Shown piece by piece: positions 28,036 through 36,274 of a stretch of DNA of 64,000 bases. Within the stretch, counting starts at the first letter, position 1. The number at the start of each line of letters is the position of its first letter. The notes under the pieces were generated by a model. That model was not told the DNA's origin. It did no database searches and saw only the letters and a list, made by a program, of their open reading frames with translations. Both the position numbers and the translations under genes were made by a program. The stretch spans positions 9,424,001-9,488,000 of the forward strand of contig NZ_CP114413.1 in NCBI RefSeq assembly GCF_027270315.1, given 5' to 3'. Source of the DNA: Streptomyces cinnabarinus. Its GTDB lineage: Bacteria; Actinomycetota; Actinomycetes; Streptomycetales; Streptomycetaceae.

Positions 28036-28586
28036 GCGGTTGTGGCTGCCTTCTTGCGGGCCCGGTACGCGGCGGCCTTGATCTTGTTGCCGCAGGACTC
28101 CATGCCGCACCACTCGCGCCGCATGCCCCGGGAGCGGTCGATGTAGACGCGGGTGCACTCGGGGTTGCTGCACTCCTTCATCAGGGGGACGTCCGGGCCG
28201 CTGAGGAGTTCGACGGCCTGCCGGGCGACGGTCGCGAGCGCCTGTTCGGGCGTGGCCTCGGTGTGCCGTCCCGCCTTGGTGAGCTGGGGCGTCACAGGGG
28301 TCTTGCGCGCGGCGGTGTTGACCGTGTCGAGCGCCGCCGCGTCGAACTCCTCGCCGAGCCGGCGGTCGGTGACGAGCCGGTAGATGGCCTCGCGCAGAGT
28401 CGTGGCCGCCCGGAGGTCGATTTCGTCGCCGGGGGTGATCGTGTCCACCAGACCGGACTCCAGGTACCAGGCATTCAGCCGCTCCGGCGTCACGAACATC
28501 TCGAACCGGGTCGAGCGCCTGGCTCGCAGGGTGGCCGCGAAGTCGAGCGCCGGGTGTCCGCACACGAATACATGGTCAAGATTCAC
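28032..28586 (-). CDS. CGNR zinc-finger / ABATE-domain transcriptional regulator
   Basis: A 184-residue protein with an N-terminal ABATE (stress-induced) domain and a C-terminal CGNR zinc finger. The N-terminus HVFVCGHPALDFAATLRARR contains the typical GHPALDFAAT. The finger reads CSNPECTRVYIDRSRGMRRE, then WCGMESCGNKIKAAAYRARK, with four Cys and the CGN(R/K) signature. GTG 28586 is the family-consistent start; an upstream ATG frame is not. The dyad 28587-28607 directly abuts this start codon, so the protein probably represses itself and, by inference, the six other copies of the dyad in the window. Family members are common in Streptomyces, but their ligands are largely unknown. Confidence 0.88.
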   Translation of the reverse strand: MNLDHVFVCGHPALDFAATLRARRSTRFEMFVTPERLNAWYLESGLVDTITPGDEIDLRAATTLREAIYRLVTDRRLGEEFDAAALDTVNTAARKTPVTPQLTKAGRHTEATPEQALATVARQAVELLSGPDVPLMKECSNPECTRVYIDRSRGMRREWCGMESCGNKIKAAAYRARKKAATTA

Positions 28587-28607
28587 ATCACCATCTTGAC
28601 AGGTGAC
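28587..28607 (-). promoter_or_regulatory. CGNR-type dyad operator at the start of the CGNR gene (site 5)
   Basis: ATCACC-N9-GGTGAC on the plus strand with TTGACA in the centre. On the minus strand it ends exactly at the GTG start codon of the CGNR/ABATE gene. Its position over the ribosome-loading zone suggests autoregulation. Confidence 0.6.
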
Positions 28608-28701
28608 TCGGGTGGAGGGCAAGAAGCCTCGGACACTATCCTCGGACACCAGAGGACGCCCCGCCCGGCAGCAGGACGTCCTTTCGTGCTGCCGGTGCAG
28701 G

Positions 28702-30348
28702 TCAGGAGCGGGGCTCCCGGTGATGGCGTCCCGGCTCCAGGCGAAACTCGCGGCCCTGCCACCGTCGGCGCAGCCAGCGGTCGTGGCTGGCCACGACGAT
28801 CGCGCCGGGGGCCGGGCCCAGCGCGGACTCCAGTTCGTCGCACAGCCGTGGGGAGAGATGGTTGGTGGGTTCGTCGAGCAGGAGCAACTGGGGCGGGCGG
28901 GCCACCAGGAGGGCCAGCGCGAGCCGGCGGCGCTGGCCGACGGACAGCTGGCCGACCGACTTGCCCAGGTCGGCCTCGTGCATCAGACCGAGGGAGGCCA
29001 GCGGCACCTTCTCGGAGCGCTGCTCGCCCAGCGACAGCTCGTAGGTGTCCCGGACCGTGCGCTCGGGCCGCTCGAAGACGGTGCCCTGGGTGAGCAGCCC
29101 CACCGTCAGCCGCTGACGCCGGTGCACCTCGCCCTCGGTCTGCAGGCGCCCGGCGAGTACGGCCAGCAGAGTCGACTTGCCCGCGCCGTTGCCGCCCGTG
29201 ACCAGCAGCCGGTCCGTCGCCGACACCTTCAGGCCGGCCAGCGCGAGTCGGCCGGGCACCCGTACCTCGCCCAAGGACACCAAGGGCCGGGAGCCGTCCT
29301 CGGCACGTGCCGTCAGTTCTCCGGCCGCGAACCGCAGGGGACGCGGCGGCTCGGCGACCTGAGTGCGCTCCAGTTCGTCCAGCCGTCGGGCGGCGTTGCG
29401 GACCCGGCGGGAGATCTGGTTCTGCACCCGTCCGGCCCGGTGCCCGTAACCCATCTTCTCGTTGTCGGTGCGGCCCCGGTCCGGGGCGACCCGGTGCGCG
29501 GTCACGCCCGCCGAGTGGCGCAGCTCCGCCAACTCCTCCTGCTCCTCCGCGTATCGCCGCTCCCAGCGCGCCCGCTCGGCCTGCTTCTCGGACAGGTAGG
29601 CGCCGTAGTTGCCGCCGTAGCGGACGGGGCCGTCCACCGCAGGGTCGAGGTCGATCAGGTCAGTGCACACGGCGTCGAGGAAGGCGCGGTCGTGGCTGGC
29701 GACCACCACGGTCCCGGGCAGACCGCGCACCTGTTCCTCCAGGAAGGCGGCGGCGCCGTCGTCGAGGTGGTTGGTCGGCTCGTCCAGCAGCAGGGCCGAA
29801 GGCCGCCGCACGAGCAGCGCGGCCAGGGCCAGTCTGCCGCGCTGTCCGCCGGAGAGCGAGCCGAGCGTGCGGTCGTGCCCGAACGCGCCGAGGCCCAGTC
29901 CGTCCAGCACGATGGCGGCCCGGCGGTCGGCGGCCCAGGACTCCCGGTCCTGGGCCTGTTCGAGGCGCCTGCCGTAGGCGTCGAGGAGTTCCTGGTGCGC
30001 GGGGTCGTCCTCGGCGAGACGCGCGAGTTCCTCTCCGAGCCGGTCTAGCTCCGCGAGGTCCTCGCGGGCCTCGCGCAGTGCCTCGTCCAGCACCGTGGCG
30101 ATCGTCGCGTGGGCGTCGTAGGGCATTTCCTGGTGGAGGAAGCCGAGGACGGCGGGGCGGGTGACGTTTCCGGAGTCGGGCTCGTCCACACCGGCGAGCA
30201 CCCGCAGCAGGGTGGACTTGCCGACGCCGTTCTCCCCGATCAGGCCGATGCGGTGGCCGGGGGAGGCGGTCAGGGAGATGCCGTCGAGGACGCGTCGGCC
30301 GCCAAGGTCGCGGACGATGTCGTGGGCGAGCAGAGCGGGCTGTGGCAT
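28702..30348 (-). CDS. ABC-F family ATPase (ribosome-acting type)
   Basis: A 548-residue soluble protein with two ABC ATPase domains and no membrane helices. Domain 1 has Walker A GENGVGKS, signature LSGGQRGRLALA and Walker B ALLLDEPTNHLDD. The linker (RYAEEQEELAELRHSAGVTA and the following Arg-rich part) is the interdomain P-site tRNA-interacting region. Domain 2 has GGNGAGKS, LSVGQRRRLALALLV and LLLLDEPTNHLSP. ABC-F proteins rescue antibiotic-stalled ribosomes or tune translation. ATG 30348 is used. It follows another ABC-F gene by 79 bases on the same strand, so they form an operon. Whether it gives antibiotic resistance cannot be told from sequence. Confidence 0.92.
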   Translation of the reverse strand: MPQPALLAHDIVRDLGGRRVLDGISLTASPGHRIGLIGENGVGKSTLLRVLAGVDEPDSGNVTRPAVLGFLHQEMPYDAHATIATVLDEALREAREDLAELDRLGEELARLAEDDPAHQELLDAYGRRLEQAQDRESWAADRRAAIVLDGLGLGAFGHDRTLGSLSGGQRGRLALAALLVRRPSALLLDEPTNHLDDGAAAFLEEQVRGLPGTVVVASHDRAFLDAVCTDLIDLDPAVDGPVRYGGNYGAYLSEKQAERARWERRYAEEQEELAELRHSAGVTAHRVAPDRGRTDNEKMGYGHRAGRVQNQISRRVRNAARRLDELERTQVAEPPRPLRFAAGELTARAEDGSRPLVSLGEVRVPGRLALAGLKVSATDRLLVTGGNGAGKSTLLAVLAGRLQTEGEVHRRQRLTVGLLTQGTVFERPERTVRDTYELSLGEQRSEKVPLASLGLMHEADLGKSVGQLSVGQRRRLALALLVARPPQLLLLDEPTNHLSPRLCDELESALGPAPGAIVVASHDRWLRRRWQGREFRLEPGRHHREPRS

Positions 30349-30427
30349 GGGCAACCGTCCAACGTGATCGATGTACGGCCCGCCGGGCACGGAGCCTCGG
30401 ACGCGGGCCACTGCACACGTCGGCGGT

Positions 30428-32059
30428 TCACACCTCGGGGGCGCCCGTCTCCTTGAGCTGCCCGTCGGACAGTCGCAGCCAGCGGTTGACGCCGATCTCG
30501 GCGAGGAACCGCTCGTCGTGGCTGACGACCATGAAGGCGCCCCGGTAGGAGTTGAGCGCGCTCTCCAGCTGGGCCGCGCTGACCAGGTCGAGGTTGTTGG
30601 TCGGCTCGTCGAGCAGGAGGAGCTGGGGGGCCGGTTCGGCGCACAGCACGCAGGCCAGGGTGGCGCGCAGCCGCTCACCTCCGGACAGCACCCCGACCGG
30701 CAGGTGCGCCCGCGCGCCGCGGAAGAGGAAGCGGGCGAGGAGGTTCATCCGCTCCGCCTCGGGTCGCTCGGGGGCGAACGCGGCGAAGTTCTCCGCCACG
30801 GTGCGGTCCAGGTCCAGCAGGTCCAGGCGCTGCGAGAGGTAGGCCACGCGGCCGTCGTTGCGTTTGATCTCCCCGCCGTCCGGGACGAGTTCGCCGGTGA
30901 TCAGCCGCAGCAGGGTGCTCTTGCCCGCGCCGTTGGGTCCGGTGAGTGCGATGCGTTCGGGCCCCCGGACGGTCAGGTCCACCCCGCCCGCCGCGAACAC
31001 CGGCAGGTCCCCGAGCCGGATCTGCATGCCCTCGCCGAAGAAGAGGTTGCGTCCGGCGGGCACGTGGGTGTCGGGCAGGTCCAGGGTGATGCGCTGTTCG
31101 TTGCGCAGGGCGCGCCCGGCCTCGTCGAGGCGGGCCTTGGCCTCGCTCACCCGGGAGGCGTGCATCTGGCCGGACCGGCCCGCGGACTCCTGCGCGCCCC
31201 GCTTCATGTTGCCGGCGAAGATGCGGGGCAGCCCGGCGTTGCTCAGGTTGCGGGCGGCGTTGCTCGCGCGGCGCTCGGCGCGTTCGCGGGCCTGCTGCAT
31301 CTCCCGCTTCTCCCGCTTCAGTTCCTGTTCGGCGTTGCGGATGTTCTTCTCGGCGACCTCCTGCTCGGCGCGGACGGCTTCCTCGTACTCGGTGAAGTTG
31401 CCGCCGTACAGGTGCAGTTCGTCGCCGAGTTCGGCGATGCGTTCCATGCGGTCGAGCAGGGCGCGGTCGTGGCTGACCAGGAGCAGGCAGCCGGTGAAGT
31501 CCGACAGGACGTCGTACACCTTGTGCCGGGCCTCCAGGTCGAGGTTGTTCGTGGGTTCGTCCAGCAGCAACACCTCGGGCCGCTTGAGGAGTTGGGCGGC
31601 GAGCCCGAGCGAGACGACCTGGCCGCCGCTGAGGGTGCTGAGCCTGCGGTCCAGGGTGAGGTCGGCGAGGCCCAGGCGGTCGAGCTGGGCGCGGGTGCGC
31701 TCCTCGATGTCCCAGTCGTCGCCGATCGTGGTGAAGTGCTCCTCGCTGACGTCTCCGGACTCGACGGCGTCCAGGGCGCGGATCACCTCGGCGACGCCGA
31801 TGACCTCCGCGACCGTGAGATCGCCGGTCAGGGGCAGGCTCTGCGGGAGGTAGCCCAGAGTCCCGGTGACCGTCACCGAGCCGGTGGCGGGCTTGAGTTC
31901 ACCCGCGATCAGCTTGAGCAGGGTGCTCTTGCCGGAGCCGTTGGGGGCGACCAGGCCCGTACGGCCCGGGGGCACGGTGAAGGACAGATCCTGGAAGACC
32001 GGGGTGTCGTCGGGCCAGGTGAAGGACAGGTTCGAGCAGACGACGGCGGCGTCGGACAT
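30428..32059 (-). CDS. ABC-F family ATPase (first of a pair)
   Basis: A 543-residue ABC-F protein. Domain 1: Walker A APNGSGKS, signature LSGGQVVSLGLA, Walker B LLLDEPTNNLDLE. The linker is long and highly charged (VAEKNIRNAEQELKREKREM, then QQARERAERR). Domain 2: GPNGAGKS, LSGGERLRATLACVL, LLLLDEPTNNLDL. Both catalytic glutamates are present. ATG 32059 follows GAGG at eight bases. Upstream lies a 200-base leader with a possible nine-codon reading frame and a weak hairpin followed by T4, as in attenuated resistance genes. The second ABC-F gene follows after 79 bases, giving a tandem ABC-F operon that is unusual. Confidence 0.92.
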   Translation of the reverse strand: MSDAAVVCSNLSFTWPDDTPVFQDLSFTVPPGRTGLVAPNGSGKSTLLKLIAGELKPATGSVTVTGTLGYLPQSLPLTGDLTVAEVIGVAEVIRALDAVESGDVSEEHFTTIGDDWDIEERTRAQLDRLGLADLTLDRRLSTLSGGQVVSLGLAAQLLKRPEVLLLDEPTNNLDLEARHKVYDVLSDFTGCLLLVSHDRALLDRMERIAELGDELHLYGGNFTEYEEAVRAEQEVAEKNIRNAEQELKREKREMQQARERAERRASNAARNLSNAGLPRIFAGNMKRGAQESAGRSGQMHASRVSEAKARLDEAGRALRNEQRITLDLPDTHVPAGRNLFFGEGMQIRLGDLPVFAAGGVDLTVRGPERIALTGPNGAGKSTLLRLITGELVPDGGEIKRNDGRVAYLSQRLDLLDLDRTVAENFAAFAPERPEAERMNLLARFLFRGARAHLPVGVLSGGERLRATLACVLCAEPAPQLLLLDEPTNNLDLVSAAQLESALNSYRGAFMVVSHDERFLAEIGVNRWLRLSDGQLKETGAPEV

Positions 32060-32124
32060 GGAAGTGACCTCGGAGGTACGGAGGGCAGGACTCAGATCTC
32101 TGCCCTGGGCAGACGTGGGGAAAA

Positions 32125-32149
32125 GAGGTACGACGAAGCGGACCACCTC
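32125..32149 (-). terminator. Weak leader hairpin with U tract (possible attenuator)
   Basis: On the minus strand GAGGT and ACCTC pair around a 15-base loop and are followed by TTTT, about 65 bases before the ABC-F start. The stem is only five pairs, so the call depends on alternative pairing with a stronger upstream stem (GGCGCT/AGCGCT). Confidence 0.3.
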
Positions 32150-32192
32150 GGCAGCGCTCTCAGCGCCGGCCGGTGGCCGTCAGATCCGGCTC

Positions 32193-32222
32193 TCACCCGG
32201 AGATGTCGTCGTCACCCACCAC
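32193..32222 (-). CDS. Possible nine-codon leader peptide of the ABC-F operon
   Basis: The reading frame MVGDDDISG starts with GTG at 32222 and stops with TGA at 32193-32195. A strong ribosome binding site GAGGAG (32231-32236) lies eight bases before it, better than for many real genes here. Antibiotic-inducible ABC-F genes in other Gram-positive bacteria are often controlled by ribosome stalling on such short frames, which changes the folding of a downstream terminator. A triple-Asp run followed by Ile-Ser would be the candidate stalling site. It is short enough to be chance. Confidence 0.35.
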   Translation of the reverse strand: MVGDDDISG

Positions 32223-32341
32223 GTCTGCGACTCCTCGATCGAAGGTCTGTGTCGTGGGCCAGCGTAGCAGCCCGCGTTGCGTGCTTCCTGCACATGTGTG
32301 AGGACCCCCGTTGACGGCCGCAGTGGCGGTGTGCCACCATC

Positions 32342-32362
32342 GTCACCAGCTTAACCGGTGAC
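32342..32362 (+). promoter_or_regulatory. CGNR-type dyad operator (site 6)
   Basis: GTCACC-N9-GGTGAC, a perfect dyad in its outer arms; the central hexamer is TTAACC instead of TTGACA. It lies 66 bases before the molybdopterin oxidoreductase gene. Confidence 0.55.
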
Positions 32363-32427
32363 GTCGCGGTGCTCGGCCGATGGCGTTCACACGTGTGGGC
32401 TCGCCGTCGTGAAGGAGCACACTGACC

Positions 32428-33150
32428 ATGGCAGGACAGCCGAAACCAGAGGCCGAGGGCGCACCGGTGGCGCGGCGGGCGATGCTCGGCATGCTCGGTG
32501 CGGGGGCCGCGGGGCTCGCCGCCGCGCCCTACCTCCAGCGCGGCTGGGAGAACTTCCTCGCCGCCGCCTCCGAGGTCGACTCGACCGGGCTCACCGGCCT
32601 GCTGCCCAACCCGGGCGGATTCCGGTACTACAGCGTCGTCGGCTCCGTGCCCCACAAGGACGAGACGAACTACACGCTGCGGGTCGACGGGCTGGTCGAC
32701 CGACCCAAGACCTACACCCTCGGCGATCTGCGCGCGCTGCCGCAGACCCGGGTCGTCCACGACGTGCTGTGCACGGACGGCTGGCGGGTGAACCAAACGC
32801 CCTTCGAGGGGGTGAAGTTGGCGGACCTCCTCGACGCCGCCGGAGTGCGCTCGCCGGGTACGGCGATCCGCTTCACCTGTTTCGACGGCGCCTACACCGA
32901 GAGCCTCACCCTGGAACAGGCCCGCCGCTCGGACGTCCTGGTGGCTCTGAAGATGCAGGACAAGCCCGTCACCCACGCGCACGGCGGACCCGTCCGCCTG
33001 TATGTGGCGCCCATGTACTTCTACAAGTCGGCCAAGTGGCTGTCCGGCATATCGGTCACCGACAAGGTGATCCCGGGCTATTGGGAGGAGCGCGGATATG
33101 CGATCGACGGCTGGCTCGACGACGCCGACCGGAACGGCGACGGAGCCTGA
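32428..33150 (+). CDS. Molybdopterin-dependent oxidoreductase (sulfite oxidase fold), Tat-type N-terminus
   Basis: A 240-residue protein of the sulfite-oxidase/YedY molybdopterin family. The N-terminus carries ARRAMLGMLGAGAAGLAAAP, an RR followed by a hydrophobic stretch consistent with Tat export. The molybdenum-ligand cysteine is Cys115 in VVHDVLCTDGWRV; the cofactor pocket continues with GVKLADLLDAAGV, RFTCFDGAYTESLTLE and HGGPVRLYVAPMYFYKSAKW. ATG 32428 has GAAGGAG upstream. The gene overlaps the cytochrome b-type membrane protein gene, so the pair resembles the MsrP-MsrQ (YedY-YedZ) or sulfite-dehydrogenase plus heme-partner arrangement. A periplasmic-side reductase role is an inference; the substrate is unknown. 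Confidence 0.9.
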   Translation: MAGQPKPEAEGAPVARRAMLGMLGAGAAGLAAAPYLQRGWENFLAAASEVDSTGLTGLLPNPGGFRYYSVVGSVPHKDETNYTLRVDGLVDRPKTYTLGDLRALPQTRVVHDVLCTDGWRVNQTPFEGVKLADLLDAAGVRSPGTAIRFTCFDGAYTESLTLEQARRSDVLVALKMQDKPVTHAHGGPVRLYVAPMYFYKSAKWLSGISVTDKVIPGYWEERGYAIDGWLDDADRNGDGA

Positions 33151-33871
33151 CACCCCCGACCGGGTGCGCCGCTTCGGCACCGCTGAGCGCCTGGTCCACC
33201 GCGCCACGGGCTACCTGATGCTGCTGTGCCTGATCACCGCCGCCTGCCTGTACATCGGTCCGCTCGCCCTGCTGGTCGGACGACGGCACCTCATGATCAC
33301 AGTCCACGAATGGTCGGGCATCCTGCTGCCGCTGCCCTTCTTCCTCGGGCTCCTCTCCGCGGAGTTCCGCGCGGACCTGCGCAGACTGAACCGCTTCGCG
33401 CCGTACGACCGGACGTGGCTGCGAGCCGTCCGCACGCGCAGGACCTCGCCCGAGGCGCGCCCGGCCGGCAAGTTCAACGCGGGGCAGAAGATCTACGCGG
33501 GCTGGATCGCCGGCGCCGTGCTGGTCATGATGTTCACCGGCCTGCTGATGTGGTTCATCGGCCTGCTGCCCGCCCTCTCCCGCACCAGCGCGATCTTCGT
33601 CCACGACGTGCTGGCCTGGGCCATCACTATCGCCGTACTCGAGCACGTGCGCCGGGCCATGGAGGACCCGGAGGCGCGGCTCGGGATGCGAACCGGTTAC
33701 GTAAGCCGGTCCTGGGCGCGGCGGTACCACGCCCGCTGGCTGAGCGAGGAGCGCGACGAAAGCACGGACAAGCGGTGCCCCCTGGGCACACCTTCACCGC
33801 CGAATGACCTAACACGTGCGTACCCGATCCCTGCCGGGAGCCGGGAGCCGGGAACACGGACCGTCAACTGA
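33098..33871 (+). CDS. Membrane cytochrome b domain protein, partner of the molybdoenzyme
   Basis: A membrane protein with at least four helices: YLMLLCLITAACLYIGPLAL, then a helix around HEWSGILLPLPFFLGLLS, AGWIAGAVLVMMFTGLLMWF and IFVHDVLAWAITIAVLEHVR. Four histidines in or next to helices (ERLVHRA, TVHEW, FVHDV, LEHVRR) fit two b-type hemes, as in cytochrome b561 and formate-dehydrogenase gamma subunits. ATG 33098 is chosen because GAGGAG lies seven bases upstream inside the previous gene, giving a 53-base overlap and translational coupling. It would pass electrons to the molybdenum subunit. The tail after about residue 220 looks unstructured and may be longer than in relatives. Confidence 0.85.
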   Translation: MRSTAGSTTPTGTATEPDTPDRVRRFGTAERLVHRATGYLMLLCLITAACLYIGPLALLVGRRHLMITVHEWSGILLPLPFFLGLLSAEFRADLRRLNRFAPYDRTWLRAVRTRRTSPEARPAGKFNAGQKIYAGWIAGAVLVMMFTGLLMWFIGLLPALSRTSAIFVHDVLAWAITIAVLEHVRRAMEDPEARLGMRTGYVSRSWARRYHARWLSEERDESTDKRCPLGTPSPPNDLTRAYPIPAGSREPGTRTVN

Positions 33872-33956
33872 CTGTTGTCGGCCCCCATTGCCTGATCAGA
33901 GTTGTACACACGTGCCGCCCAGTCGAGGCGCACACCTACTTCTTGGACGGAATCCC

Positions 33957-35553
33957 ATGAGACGACTTCTGGTTGCCCTCGCGGCCGGCGTTCCGCTGAC
34001 CGCGGCTGTGTACCTGCCGACGGCGTCGGCCGACGCCGCCCAGCCCTTCAACTGCGGCCCGGTGACGGTGAAGGCCCCGGCCGGCACCGAGGTGGAGTCC
34101 GTGACGGCGGTCAGCCGACCGGGCGGCACCATCAAGGGCACCGGCCTGCTGGGTGGCGAGGTCACCGGTGTGCCGGCCTTCTGCGAGGTGACCATCACCA
34201 TCTCCCACCCCGGCGCCGACGACCGCGCCACGGTGCGGACCTGGCTGCCCGAGCAGGGCTGGAACGGCCGCTTCCAGGGGCTCGGGGGCGCCGCCTACCG
34301 GGCCGGTGACAACGGTGTCGATCTGGCCACCGCGGTCAAGAACGGCTACGCGGCCACCACCACCGACGCCGGCGTCGGTGACGTCCTCGACACCAGCTGG
34401 GCACTGAACAGCGCGGGACAGGTCAACACCGCCCTGCTGAAGAACTTCGCCTCCCGCTCCCAGCACGAGGCGGCCGTGGTCGGCAAGCAGGTCGTCGGCG
34501 CGGTCTACGGCAGGAACGCCGCCTACTCCTACTTCACAGGCTGCTCCACCGGCGGACGCCAGGGCTACATGGAGGCCCAGCGCTTCCCCGACGACTACGA
34601 CGGCATCCTCGCCGACGCGCCCGCCATCAGCTGGGCCGAGTACGAGGTCGCCACCCTGTGGCCGCAGGTCGTCATGAACAACGAGAAGACCTACCCCACC
34701 GGTTGTGAGCTCGACGCCTTCACCAACGCCGCCGTCAAGGCCTGCGACCCGCTCGACGGCGCCAAGGACGGCCTCGTCAACGACGCCTCCCGGTGCGACT
34801 TCGACCCGCGGCGGCTGATCGGCACCAAGGTCGTGTGCAACGGCGAGGAGCTGACCATCACGGCGGCCGGCCGTGGTGCGCAAGATCTGGGACGGCCCGC
34901 GCACCACCACCGGCAAGAAGCTCTGGCCCGGTGTCCCGGTCGGCGCCGATCTGAAGGGCCTGGCCTCCAGCGCGCCCGGCACCGACGGTGTCATCAAGGG
35001 CGCTCCCTTCCCGGTGCCCGCGGCCTGGCTGTCGTACTGGGTGAAGAAGGACCCGTCCTTCGACCTCTCCACGGTCACCTACAGCCAGTTCACCCAGCTG
35101 TTCCAGCAGTCCCGGGCCGAGTACGACGAGGTCATCGGTACGGCCGACCCGGACCTGTCCGCCTTCCGCAAGTCCGGCGGCAAGCTCCTGACGTGGCATG
35201 GGCAGGCCGACGAGTTCATCCCGACCCGAGGCACCGTGGACTACCGCGAGCAGGTCGAGCGGAAGATGGGCGGCGCCAAGAAGGTCGACGACTTCTACCG
35301 CCTCTTCCTCGCCCCCGGCACCAACCACTGCGGCCTCAACGGCCAGGACGGCTCGGCCGACGGCCTCGCCGCCCTGACCGCCTGGGTCGAGCACGGCAAG
35401 GCGCCCAAGACGCTGCCCGCCACCCTCGTCAACGCCGACGGCGAGCAGGTCGCCCGCAACCTGTGCAGCTACCCCAAGGTGTCCCGCTACCAGGGCTACG
35501 GCGACCCGGACGCCGCCGCCAGTTTCCGCTGCGTCTCCCCGTCCTGGCGCTGA
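33957..35553 (+). pseudogene. Tannase/feruloyl esterase family gene with a frameshift
   Basis: A secreted ester hydrolase of the tannase/feruloyl esterase family. The signal peptide is MRRLLVALAAGVPLTAAVYL with a cut near SADA. The CS-D-HC pattern is present: Ser in YFTGCSTGGRQGYMEA, Asp in WHGQADEFIP and His in PGTNHCGLNG. The first frame runs from ATG 33957 to about 34865 (GEELTITAA). The homology resumes in a second frame at VVRKIWDGPRT (about 34872) and runs to the stop at 35553. Only one indel separates the two halves and everything else looks intact. This could be a recent mutation or a sequencing error. Repaired, it would be about 530 residues. Confidence 0.85.
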
Positions 35554-35596
35554 CCGGGTCGTCGACGCCCCCTGACCTGAGAAAGGCCGAACCATC

Positions 35597-36187
35597 ATGA
35601 GCACGCAGACCACGACGCCGACGGACCCGGCGCCGGCCGAGAGCCGCTCCTCCCTGCTGAGGCTGTACCTGGGCCGTGGCGTCCTCGCCGTGGCGTGGGC
35701 CCTGGCTTTCGCCGGAGCCCACGAGGACGTCGACGCCGTGGCGATCACCCTGCTGGTGGTCTACCCGCTGATCGACGCGGTGTCCTCACTCATCGACCAC
35801 CGCGCCCTCCCCGACGGCTCGGAGCGCCGGATCACGGCGTTCAACGGCGTGCTGAGCACGCTCGCGGCCGTCGCGGTCGGCATCGCCGGGGCCGGCGGCG
35901 TGGTGCCGGTGCTCCATGTGTTCGGCACCTGGGCCGTCGTCTCCGGCGCCGCCCAGGTGATCGTCGGGCTCCAGCGGCGCGGCCCCGAGCTGGGCAAGCA
36001 GTGGCCGATGCTGATCGCGGGCGGACTGTCCTTCCTCGTCGGCGTCTTCTACAACATCCAGGCCGCGGGCGACGAGCCCTCGCTCGACGTGCTGTCCGTC
36101 TACGCCACGGGCGGTGGGGTGTTCTTCATCGCCCAGGCCGCCCTGCTCGGCTGGAAGACCCGCCAACTGCGCACCCGTACCGTCTGA
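35597..36187 (+). CDS. DUF308/HdeD-like multi-pass membrane protein
   Basis: A 196-residue integral membrane protein with six predicted helices. Examples are GVLAVAWALAFAGAHEDVDA, VAITLLVVYPLIDAVSSLID, NGVLSTLAAVAVGIAGAGGV, HVFGTWAVVSGAAQVIVGLQ and PMLIAGGLSFLVGVFYNIQA. The pattern of two repeated helix hairpins with short loops fits HdeD/DUF308 proteins, which in E. coli are linked to acid stress; here the function is unknown. ATG 35597 has GAGAAAGG upstream. It follows the tannase-like gene by 43 bases and may be in the same transcript. It ends at a hairpin shared with the convergent P450 gene. Confidence 0.85.
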   Translation: MSTQTTTPTDPAPAESRSSLLRLYLGRGVLAVAWALAFAGAHEDVDAVAITLLVVYPLIDAVSSLIDHRALPDGSERRITAFNGVLSTLAAVAVGIAGAGGVVPVLHVFGTWAVVSGAAQVIVGLQRRGPELGKQWPMLIAGGLSFLVGVFYNIQAAGDEPSLDVLSVYATGGGVFFIAQAALLGWKTRQLRTRTV

Positions 36188-36209
36188 CCGCAGTACCCCT
36201 TCTGGTGCC

Positions 36210-36243
36210 GTCCCGGCCCGCGCCCCGTGGCGAGGGCCGGGAC
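36210..36243. terminator. Bidirectional hairpin terminator
   Basis: A perfect ten-base-pair stem, GTCCCGGCCC with GGGCCGGGAC, and a 14-base loop. It lies between the convergent DUF308 and P450 genes. Confidence 0.7.
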
Positions 36244-36274
36244 TTCCTGTTGTGCGGGGCCGGTGCCACGGCGG

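Noticed and set aside
28603..30048. 481-codon plus-strand frame over the ABC-F gene
   Set aside because: Antisense shadow of a gene with both ATPase domains intact.
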